Below are positions 57,368 through 64,000 of a DNA stretch of 64,000 nucleotides, one piece after another; position 1 is the stretch's first letter, and each line of letters starts with the position of its first letter. The DNA lies in NCBI RefSeq assembly GCF_041197575.1, contig NZ_JBDKXB010000008.1, positions 1 to 64,000 of the forward strand, given 5' to 3'. A program made the translations under genes and the position numbers. Origin of the DNA: Thioalkalicoccus limnaeus (GTDB lineage: Bacteria > Pseudomonadota > Gammaproteobacteria > Chromatiales > Chromatiaceae). The notes under the pieces were generated by a model. It saw only the letters and a list, made by a program, of their open reading frames with translations, had not been told where the DNA came from and did no database searches.

Positions 57368-58615
57368 ATGCAGACCGAGATCCTCCCGGAGCTGCTCGAT
57401 ACCCCCGTCGGCCGCGAGGCCGACACGATCCTGCGCAGCTGCGTCCATTGCGGCTTCTGCACCGCGACCTGTCCGACCTATCAACTCCTCGGCGATGAGC
57501 TCGATGGGCCGCGGGGGCGCATCTATCTGATCAAACAGGTCGTCGAGGGACAGGCGGTGACCCGGATCACGCAGCGCCACCTGGATCGCTGCCTGACCTG
57601 CCGCAGCTGCGAGACCACCTGCCCATCGGGCGTGCGCTATGCGCGGCTCGCCGAGATCGGCCGCGAACTGGTCGACGAGCGAGTGCCGAGATCGCTCGGT
57701 GAACGCCTATTGCGCACGAGTCTGATTCACACCCTGCCCTACCCCCGCCGCTTCGGCGCCCTGTTGCGACTCGCCCGCTGGGCCCGGCCCTGGCTGCCCG
57801 CGCGATGGCGAGACAAGGTGCCGCCGGTCCGTCCGGCGGGCGCCCGGCCGGCGCCTGTTGTCGGGCACCGGCGCATGCTCGCGCTCGCCGGATGCGTGCA
57901 GTCGGTCACCACGCCACGGACCAACGTCGCCGCGGCGCGGATCCTCGCCCGGCTCGGCATCGATCTGATCGAGGTCCCACGGGCGGGCTGCTGCGGTGCA
58001 CTGGCCCAGCATCTGAACCACCCGGGGACCGCGCACGAGGCCATGCGCCGCAACATCGATGCCTGGTGGCCCGAAATCGAGGCCGGTGCCGAGGCGATCC
58101 TGGTCACCGCGAGTGGTTGCGGCGTCCAGCTCAAGGAATACGGCGAGCGGCTGCGCGATGACCCGGACTATGCCCAACGCGCGGCGCGCGTCGCGGCGCT
58201 GGCGCGGGATCCGATCGAGGTGCTCGGCAGCGAGGACCTCGGACCGCTCGGCCGACCGGGACAGGGTCAGCGCGTCGCCTTTCATCCACCCTGCACCCTG
58301 CAGCACGGTCAAGGCCTGCGCCAGGTCGTCGAGCCGCTATTACAAGGGCTCGGTTACCGGGTGGCCGCCATTCAAGACGCGCACCTGTGCTGTGGCTCGG
58401 CCGGAAGCTATTCGCTGACCGAGCCCAGGCTCGCCGAGCGACTCCGCGAAAACAAACTCGCGGCGCTGATGATGGCGGAGCCCGACCTCATCGCGACGGC
58501 CAACATCGGTTGCCAGTTGCACCTCGCGGTCGGCCATGACAAGCCGGTCGTGCACTGGCTCGAACTGCTTGACCCCGACGAGGCCGGAAAATCCTTTTCA
58601 TCACCCGGCGACTAG
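57368..58615 (+). CDS. glcF: Glycolate oxidase iron-sulfur subunit GlcF
   Basis: 415 aa. Two 4Fe-4S motifs are CVHCGFCTATCPTY and CLTCRSCETTCPSG. Two CCG domains follow, with VPRAGCCGALAQHL and PPCTLQHGQ...HLCCGSAGSYSL. It passes electrons from the FAD subunits to the quinone pool. The ATG is 2 bases after the glcE stop, so glcDEF forms one operon. No GlcC regulator or glcG gene is in the window. Confidence 0.95.
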   Translation: MQTEILPELLDTPVGREADTILRSCVHCGFCTATCPTYQLLGDELDGPRGRIYLIKQVVEGQAVTRITQRHLDRCLTCRSCETTCPSGVRYARLAEIGRELVDERVPRSLGERLLRTSLIHTLPYPRRFGALLRLARWARPWLPARWRDKVPPVRPAGARPAPVVGHRRMLALAGCVQSVTTPRTNVAAARILARLGIDLIEVPRAGCCGALAQHLNHPGTAHEAMRRNIDAWWPEIEAGAEAILVTASGCGVQLKEYGERLRDDPDYAQRAARVAALARDPIEVLGSEDLGPLGRPGQGQRVAFHPPCTLQHGQGLRQVVEPLLQGLGYRVAAIQDAHLCCGSAGSYSLTEPRLAERLRENKLAALMMAEPDLIATANIGCQLHLAVGHDKPVVHWLELLDPDEAGKSFSSPGD

Positions 58616-58764
58616 GTTATTCTCCGTGTTCAACGAAGCGCCATCCGGTCGGCGCGTCCCGTGTCGCGGCTGATTCCCCTCCATCAGAACTCATCCCGAA
58701 CGCCATCCGTCGCCTCGCCTAGACCGGCCCAGTGCACCTGGGTAGGCCGACCCAGGAGCCTTCC

Positions 58765-60048
58765 ATGTCTTTCGATTCGCTCGGCCTGCTGGCCGAACTG
58801 CGGCGCGCGATCGCGACGCAGGGCTATACGACGCCCACCCCGATCCAACGGCAAGCGATCCCGGTGATTCTCGCCGGACGCGATGTGCTGGCCGGCGCCC
58901 AAACCGGCACCGGCAAAACGGCGGCCTTCACGCTGCCGATGTTGCAACGGCTGCACACGACCGACCGGATTTATCCGGGTCGTGGTCCGCGCGCGCTGAT
59001 CCTGACACCGACCCGCGAATTGGCCGCCCAGGTCGGTGACAGCATCGCGACCTACGGCGAGCACTTGCCGCTGCGCTCGACGGTGATCTTCGGCGGCGTC
59101 GCGATGCCGCCGCAGGTCGAACGCCTGCGCCGTGGCGTCGAGCTGTTGACGGCGACGCCGGGCCGACTGCTCGACCATGCCGGCCAGCGCACGCTCGATC
59201 TGTCCGGGGTCGAGATCCTGGTGCTCGACGAGGCCGACCGGATGCTCGATATGGGCTTCATTCACGACATCCGCCGGGTGCTGAAGCTGCTACCGCCAAG
59301 GCGCCAGAACCTGCTCTTCTCGGCGACCTACTCCAACGAGATCGAGCAACTCGCGAGCGGTCTGCTCCAGGATCCGGCGTTGCTCGCCGTGGCGCGTCGC
59401 AACACGGCCGCCGAGGGCGTCGCCCAATCGGTCCATCTAGTCGACAAGGCGCGTAAACGCGACCTCCTATCGCATCTGATCCTCGACGGGGGCTGGAAGC
59501 AGGTCCTTGTCTTCACGCGGACCAAACACGGCGCGAACCGGCTCGCCGAGCAGCTCGTTCGCGACGGCATTACCGCCGCGGCGATCCACGGCAACAAGAG
59601 CCAGAACGCCCGCACGCGGGCCCTGACGGACTTCAAGCGCGGCGACGTGCGCGCGCTGGTTGCGACCGACATCGCTGCGCGCGGTCTGGACATCGACCGC
59701 CTGCCGCACGTGGTCAACTTCGAACTGCCGAATGTGCCCGAGGACTATGTCCATCGCATCGGTCGCACCGGCCGCGCCGGCAGCGATGGCTCGGCGTTGT
59801 CGTTGGTCTGCCCCGAGGAGCACAAGCTGCTGATCGACATCCAGCGGCTGCTGAAGCGCGAGATCCCGACCGTTGCCATCACCGGCTTTGACTATCGATC
59901 CCCTGCGGCGCCCACCCCATCGAACGGCGCGGCAGTGACCGCGCGTGACGCGGGCACAGTCAGGTCTGCCACCCAGCCACCACGCGCCAGGCGCCGGTCC
60001 AGACCAGCCCAGGGCACCAACCCAAGGACATCTGGCGAACGACGATGA
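58765..60048 (+). CDS. rhlE: DEAD-box RNA helicase (RhlE-like)
   Basis: 427 aa from ATG 58765, with CAGGAG 7 bases upstream. All DEAD-box motifs are present: Q motif PTPIQRQAIPVILAG, AGAQTGTGKTAAF, PTRELAAQ, TPGRLLDH, LDEADRMLDMG, FSATY, ATDIAARGLDID and HRIGRTGRAGSDG. The C-terminal tail is Arg/Pro/Ser-rich. Such proteins remodel structured RNA in ribosome assembly and RNA decay. Confidence 0.94.
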   Translation: MSFDSLGLLAELRRAIATQGYTTPTPIQRQAIPVILAGRDVLAGAQTGTGKTAAFTLPMLQRLHTTDRIYPGRGPRALILTPTRELAAQVGDSIATYGEHLPLRSTVIFGGVAMPPQVERLRRGVELLTATPGRLLDHAGQRTLDLSGVEILVLDEADRMLDMGFIHDIRRVLKLLPPRRQNLLFSATYSNEIEQLASGLLQDPALLAVARRNTAAEGVAQSVHLVDKARKRDLLSHLILDGGWKQVLVFTRTKHGANRLAEQLVRDGITAAAIHGNKSQNARTRALTDFKRGDVRALVATDIAARGLDIDRLPHVVNFELPNVPEDYVHRIGRTGRAGSDGSALSLVCPEEHKLLIDIQRLLKREIPTVAITGFDYRSPAAPTPSNGAAVTARDAGTVRSATQPPRARRRSRPAQGTNPRTSGERR

Positions 60049-60575
60049 GCTAGGGCACAATCAGACTTGGCCGGCTGGCCAAGCCGCTGCTGGAGCCGGG
60101 CTCCCCTGCATCAGGGCCCCGAATAATGGTCGCATGACCCTCGTTTCTGGCTTAAGGGGACCTTGAAAAATTGCCATCCGGGCAATTTTTCAAGACGCGA
60201 AGCGAAAATGCGATTTCCGCTTTGCTGCATTGGCAGTTGCTTAGGCGACTGAAAATGGCGGGGCATCCTTGCCCCGCGCGGGCAGCTTGAATTTTTCGAG
60301 CTGCCCTTGAGCGGGGCGCGATTGGCGGAGACCTCGGGTTCTTCGAGGGGCGCCGGTGATTGCGCCAGGTTCTCGAGGTCGCGAACGCTGATCGCGATCC
60401 GGTGGGGCCATGGCTCTGGTCAAGGGCCTCGTGACGCATAGCGCTGGTTGGGATAACTAGACTCGCGCTGACCCGAGTGACCGGGAAGGCGATCGACGTT
60501 CGATTAATTCGTGCATTGATTATTCGACCGTTCTCTTCCTCTACAATGCACAGATGGCAATAGAGAATCGACGAG
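60049..60575. other. Long intergenic region, rhlE to RRM gene
   Basis: About 530 bases without a supported gene. The centre holds the hairpin cluster described separately. The last 60 bases are A/T-richer and contain TACAAT (60542-60547), a candidate -10 box for the RRM gene, with no good -35 partner. Confidence 0.5.
60162..60306. repeat. Cluster of three hairpins in an intergenic element
   Basis: Hairpin 1 is perfect: 14-bp arms 60162-60175 and 60181-60194 around ATCCG. Hairpin 2 has arms 60258-60265 and 60270-60277 around TCCT. Hairpin 3 has arms 60280-60287 and 60299-60306 around 11 bases. The set fills the space between rhlE and the RRM gene. It looks like a non-coding repeat element or a terminator cluster and encodes no supported protein. 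Confidence 0.65.
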
Positions 60576-60866
60576 ATGAATATCTACGTAGGAAACCTGG
60601 CTTACGGCGTCACCGAGGATGATTTGCGCGAGGCGTTTGGCACCTATGGCGAGATCAGCAGCGTCAGCGTGATCACAGACAAGTTCACCGGCCAGTCCAA
60701 GGGCTTTGGCTTCGTCGAGATGCCCAACAACGGGGAGGCGGATGCCGCGATCAAAGGCCTCAACGAGGCCCCGTTGAAGGGTCGTAACATGAAGGTCAAC
60801 CAGGCCCGTCCGCGCACCGACCGCCCGATGCGCGGCGGTGGCAGTGGTGGTGGACGCCGCTTCTGA
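60576..60866 (+). CDS. RNA-recognition-motif protein
   Basis: 96 aa, a single RRM with RNP2 IYVGNL at the start and RNP1 KGFGFVEM near residue 48, then a short Arg/Gly-rich tail (GGGSGGGRRF). Bacterial RRM proteins of this type bind RNA and are often cold-induced. It is a stand-alone gene between the hairpin region and proS. The short glycine-rich tail is as in cyanobacterial and proteobacterial relatives. Confidence 0.93.
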   Translation: MNIYVGNLAYGVTEDDLREAFGTYGEISSVSVITDKFTGQSKGFGFVEMPNNGEADAAIKGLNEAPLKGRNMKVNQARPRTDRPMRGGGSGGGRRF

Positions 60867-61131
60867 CCCCAACGGGTGGGGTATCTGGAGACCCTGGTCT
60901 TTGTGGTCGGGGCCACCGAAACGGACACCCCGGGGCGGCCGCGCCCTTCGGCCGGCCTTCCCGGGGTAGACGAGACCGAAGTCCGGCGCGATTCGAGCAG
61001 ACCGCGGCTTGTCCCGCGCCCCGGCTGCCGCTAGACTCGACCCCTCGCAGGGCGGTACAGGGCGCTCGTCGCCGGCCCACCTGAATCGACCGCCAGCCTC
61101 GAACGATCACGGCATCCCGTCACCATCTCGC

Positions 61132-62862
61132 ATGCGCACCAGCCAATTCCCGCTTCACACCGTCAGAGAGACACCCGCCGATGCGGAGGTGATCAGTCAT
61201 CGACTGATGCTCCGTGCCGGTTTGATCCGCAAACTCGCGGCCGGCCTTTACACTTGGCTGCCCCTCGGCCTCAGGGTGCTGCGCAGAGTCGAGCAGATCG
61301 TACGCGAAGAGATGAACCGCGCTGGCGCCCTCGAGGTCGCGATGCCGGCCGTCCAACCGGCCGAGCTGTGGCAGGAAACCGGACGCTGGGACCAATATGG
61401 CCCGGAGTTGCTGCGACTGCGGGATCGCCACCAACGCGACTTCTGCTTCGGCCCGACACACGAAGAGATCATCACCGATCTGGCTCGCAACGAACTACGC
61501 AGCTATAAGCAGCTGCCGATCAATTTCTATCAGATCCAGACGAAATTCCGCGACGAGATCCGGCCCCGATTCGGCGTCATGCGCGCGCGCGAATTCCTGA
61601 TGAAGGACGCCTATTCTTTCCATCTCGATGAAACCTCGTTGGCCGAGACCTATCAGGCCATGTTCGACACCTATTGCCGGATCTTTCAGCGCTGCGGACT
61701 GGATTTTCGCCCCGTGCTGGCCGACACCGGAAGCATCGGCGGACACAGTTCACACGAATTCCACGTCCTGGCCGCGTCGGGAGAGGATGCCATCGCCTTT
61801 TCGAGCGACGGCGATTTCGCCGCGAACGTCGAACTCGCCGAGGCTGTCACGCCAGATGGCAACGCCCCCCCGCCGAGCGAGCCACTGCGCCTCGTCGACA
61901 CACCGCAGGCCCGGACCATTGCCGATCTCGTTGAACAGTACGCTCAGCCAATCGAGCGCACCGTCAAGACCTTGGTCGTGGCCGCATCCGACGCCGTCGA
62001 GAGCGACCTGGTGGCCCTCCTGGTCCGCGGCGACCACGAATTGAACGCCATCAAGGCGGCGAAGCGTCCCGAGGTGGCCACACCCTTGCGTTTCGCGACC
62101 GAGACCGAGATCCGCGAACGGATCGGCGCCGGTCCCGGTTCGCTCGGCCCACGCGGTCTGCCGATCCCAGTCATCGCCGACCGCGCGGTCGCGGTGCTGG
62201 CGGACTTCAGCGCCGGGGCCAACCGCGACGGTCAGCATTGGTTCGGGTTGAACTGGGGGCGCGACCTGCCGCTACCGCCGGTCGCCGACCTGCGCAACGT
62301 CGTCGACGGCGACCCGAGCCCGGACGGCCGCGGCTATCTGAAGATCGCCCGTGGTATCGAGGTAGGCCATATCTTTCAGCTCGGCCGCAAATACAGCGAG
62401 GCAATGAAGGCCACCGTGCTCGGCGAAGACGGGAAGGCCGTGACCCTGACCATGGGCTGCTACGGCATTGGGGTCAGTCGGGTCGTCGCCGCCGCGATCG
62501 AGCAGCATCATGATGAACGCGGCCTGTGCTGGCCGGCACCGCTGGCCCCGTTCACGGTCGCGCTGCTACCGATGAAGCGGGATAAGTCCTTTCGCGTCCG
62601 CGAGGCCACCGACCGAATCTACCAAGACCTGAAGGCAGCGGGCATCGACGTCCTGCTCGACGACCGTGACGTCCGTCCCGGCGTCATGTTCGCGGATATC
62701 GAGCTAGTCGGGATTCCACACCGGATCGTGATCGGCGACAAGGGCTTGGATGCCGGAACCGTCGAATACAAGGGTCGCCGGGACGCCGACCCTCAGTTCA
62801 TCCCGCTGGACGGAGTCTTACCCTTTCTACGCGAACGGCTCGCCGCCGGGCCGACCCCGTAA
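61132..62862 (+). CDS. proS: Prolyl-tRNA synthetase
   Basis: 576 aa from ATG 61132 (MRTSQFPLHTVRETPADAEV); the frame extends upstream to 61009 without conserved sequence. Class II motif 1 is in VREEMNRAGALEVAMPAVQP. Motif 2 is in FRDEIRPRFGVMRAREFLMK and motif 3 in GCYGIGVSRVVAAAIEQ. An INS editing domain lies in the middle (residues about 225-400, with ELNAIKAAKRPEVATPLRFA), so this is the bacterial type that clears Ala-tRNA-Pro. The C-terminal anticodon-binding domain ends IPLDGVLPFLRERL. Confidence 0.97.
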   Translation: MRTSQFPLHTVRETPADAEVISHRLMLRAGLIRKLAAGLYTWLPLGLRVLRRVEQIVREEMNRAGALEVAMPAVQPAELWQETGRWDQYGPELLRLRDRHQRDFCFGPTHEEIITDLARNELRSYKQLPINFYQIQTKFRDEIRPRFGVMRAREFLMKDAYSFHLDETSLAETYQAMFDTYCRIFQRCGLDFRPVLADTGSIGGHSSHEFHVLAASGEDAIAFSSDGDFAANVELAEAVTPDGNAPPPSEPLRLVDTPQARTIADLVEQYAQPIERTVKTLVVAASDAVESDLVALLVRGDHELNAIKAAKRPEVATPLRFATETEIRERIGAGPGSLGPRGLPIPVIADRAVAVLADFSAGANRDGQHWFGLNWGRDLPLPPVADLRNVVDGDPSPDGRGYLKIARGIEVGHIFQLGRKYSEAMKATVLGEDGKAVTLTMGCYGIGVSRVVAAAIEQHHDERGLCWPAPLAPFTVALLPMKRDKSFRVREATDRIYQDLKAAGIDVLLDDRDVRPGVMFADIELVGIPHRIVIGDKGLDAGTVEYKGRRDADPQFIPLDGVLPFLRERLAAGPTP

Positions 62863-62939
62863 CGCGCGATCGATCCTCGCGTTCCTTTCGACCCACCGGG
62901 CGTCTGAAGCGCGCCCCCGCACCCAGGACCAATGACCCC

Positions 62940-63455
62940 ATGAGCCGAGTGGAAGCCTTCGACCGAGCGCAGTTGCTGCAGTGTGGCTACGGAGAGATGT
63001 TTGGGCCGGGCAATGCGCAATTGCCAGTCCCGAACATGCTGATGCTCGATCGAATCCTCAAGATCACCGACAGCGGCGGCGCCTTCGGCAAAGGCGAGAT
63101 CCTCGCCGAGCTCGATGTGACACCCGATCTCTGGTTCTTCCAGTGCCATTTTCCCGGCGACCCGGTCATGCCCGGCTGTTTGGGGCTCGACGCCCTGTGG
63201 CAATTGGTCGGTTTTTGGCTTGCGTGGATCGGTAACCCCGGACACGGTCGCGCCCTCGGCGTTGGCGAGGTCAAGTTCTTCGGGCAGGTCCTGCCAACCG
63301 CGAAGACCGTGACCTACAAGGTCGACCTAAAACGGGTCATCAGCCGCAAGCTCGCGCTCGGCATCGGTGACGGAAGCGTCGAGGTCGACGGCCGTCAGAT
63401 CTACACCGCCAAGGATCTGCGCGTCGGCCTCTTCATCTCGACCGAGGGGTTTTGA
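62940..63455 (+). CDS. fabA: 3-hydroxydecanoyl-ACP dehydratase/isomerase FabA
   Basis: 171 aa. The hot-dog fold has the active-site His in WFFQCHFPGDPVMPGCLGLD and Asp in LGLDALWQLVGFWLAW. It dehydrates 3-hydroxyacyl-ACP and isomerises the C10 product, opening the unsaturated fatty-acid branch. Full length is normal (E. coli FabA 172 aa). No fabB follows within the window; the next gene starts 239 bases later. Confidence 0.97.
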   Translation: MSRVEAFDRAQLLQCGYGEMFGPGNAQLPVPNMLMLDRILKITDSGGAFGKGEILAELDVTPDLWFFQCHFPGDPVMPGCLGLDALWQLVGFWLAWIGNPGHGRALGVGEVKFFGQVLPTAKTVTYKVDLKRVISRKLALGIGDGSVEVDGRQIYTAKDLRVGLFISTEGF

Positions 63456-63549
63456 GACCGCCACTGGATCGGTACCAAACCCCGCGTGCCTGCGGTCCTC
63501 GGAGACCGGTTACCCCAAACCCTGAAAGACTCGTGACAGCCGCTCTGCG

Positions 63550-63587
63550 GTGCCACACACGCCATGTGGCACTCAGAACCGAGTGCC
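63550..63587. promoter_or_regulatory. Overlapping, mutually exclusive hairpins downstream of fabA
   Basis: GTGCCACA (63550-63557) pairs with TGTGGCAC (63565-63572). The same GGCAC bases can instead form GGCACTC (63568-63574) with GAGTGCC (63581-63587). Only one can form at a time. Position between fabA and the next gene allows a terminator/antiterminator or leader role; this is inference. Confidence 0.45.
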
Positions 63588-63694
63588 GCTCGGGCCGATA
63601 ATGACGCACGAGGCCGAAGCGGGCGTTCGCCCCGCGGTTCCCGGTAGAGGGCCGCGAAAAGCCTTGAACTCGGACGACAGTTCGCGCCGCCGCC

Positions 63695-64000
63695 ATGAAC
63701 GAGATTCCGCTCTCCGCCCTGTTTCTGTCGCTGCTGTTCTTGCTCGTTCTCTCGGCCTTCTTCTCCGGTTCGGAGACCGCCCTGATGACGATCAACCGCT
63801 ACCGGCTGCGTCATCGCGCCGACCAGGGCCACCGTGGCGCGCGTCTTGCTCAAGCCCTGCTCGACCGTCCGGATCGTCTGATTGGCCTGATCCTGCTCGG
63901 GAACAACTTCGTTAACATCTTGGCCTCGTCGCTGGCGACGATCATCGCGCTGCGCATCGGCGGTGACAACGCGATCGCGGTTGCCGCCGGCCTCCTGACG
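63695..64000 (+). CDS. HlyC/CorC-family transporter-like protein, N-terminal part
   Basis: The first 102 codons, running off the right edge. It starts MNEIPLSALFLSLLFLLVLS and contains AFFSGSETALMTINRYRLRH, then LIGLILLGNNFVNILASSLA, the typical DUF21 membrane domain of CorC/YfjD (HlyC/CorC) proteins. The full protein should carry CBS and CorC/HlyC domains downstream. ATG 63695 is chosen because the family begins there. Confidence 0.9.
   Translation, partial: MNEIPLSALFLSLLFLLVLSAFFSGSETALMTINRYRLRHRADQGHRGARLAQALLDRPDRLIGLILLGNNFVNILASSLATIIALRIGGDNAIAVAAGLLT

Overview
The window is GC-rich chromosomal DNA from a gammaproteobacterium. Gene order and content fit a purple sulfur bacterium or a relative (Chromatiales/Chromatiaceae). 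The order icd / mnmA-hflD, csp, clpS-clpA and infA is a gammaproteobacterial signature. A five-subunit 2-oxoacid:ferredoxin oxidoreductase, a glycolate oxidase (glcDEF) and a fused-subunit Mrp antiporter suit an autotrophic, anaerobe-capable member of that order. No photosynthesis or sulfur-oxidation gene is present, so the assignment is inference.

Layout. (1) 1-5000 is a stretch of integron gene-cassette array, not carrying its integrase here. Four attC sites can be folded by eye (23-118, 1016-1084, 4216-4275, 4928-4990). They delimit a cassette for a HEPN-like protein, a cassette for a 411-aa protein of unknown function, and a HigB-HigA toxin-antitoxin cassette with its own promoter. Between the second and third lies a graveyard of transposase fragments (IS110-like, RAYT/IS200-like, IS91). 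(2) 5200-6860 holds two VapBC/FitAB-type toxin-antitoxin pairs on the minus strand; the first has a frameshifted toxin, and the second has a perfect palindromic operator. (3) 6922-12678 is a complete six-gene Mrp/Mnh cation/proton antiporter operon with fused A and B subunits. (4) 13192-18226 carries a DUF2760 protein, an Hsp70-like protein, a UvrD-type helicase and a carboxymuconolactone-decarboxylase-like protein. (5) 18512-25575 is the infA/clpA/clpS/csp/icd/mnmA/hflD housekeeping block. (6) 25746-34370 holds tsaB, a DinG/YoaA helicase, mrcB with a TPR lipoprotein resembling the PBP1b activator LpoP, and a YadGH-type ABC exporter. (7) Two tRNA genes, Leu(UAA) and Cys(GCA), lie at 34579-34838. 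(8) aceE-aceF (35648-39706) encode E1 and E2 of pyruvate dehydrogenase. They are followed by a DsbD/ScsB-like reductase operon with a secreted redoxin. (9) 44100-45540 is a second decayed patch (Phd antitoxin, Uma2 endonuclease and AAA ATPase fragments). (10) 45913-49439 is the five-gene oxidoreductase operon. (11) 49819-58615 has a frameshifted PhoD-like phosphatase, a PIF1-type helicase with HRDC and HTH-like ends, and glcDEF. (12) 58765-64000 has rhlE, an RRM protein, proS, fabA and the start of an HlyC/CorC-family protein.

How the genes fit together. Pyruvate can be oxidised by the aerobic-type complex (aceEF) or handled reversibly with ferredoxin by the five-subunit enzyme, and icd feeds the TCA cycle. 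GlcDEF would salvage glycolate made by Rubisco oxygenation. The Mrp complex exports Na+ using the proton gradient. Large parts of the first 6.9 kb and of 44.1-45.6 kb are accessory DNA with toxin-antitoxin genes, cassettes and decayed mobile elements, in contrast with the dense conserved core elsewhere.
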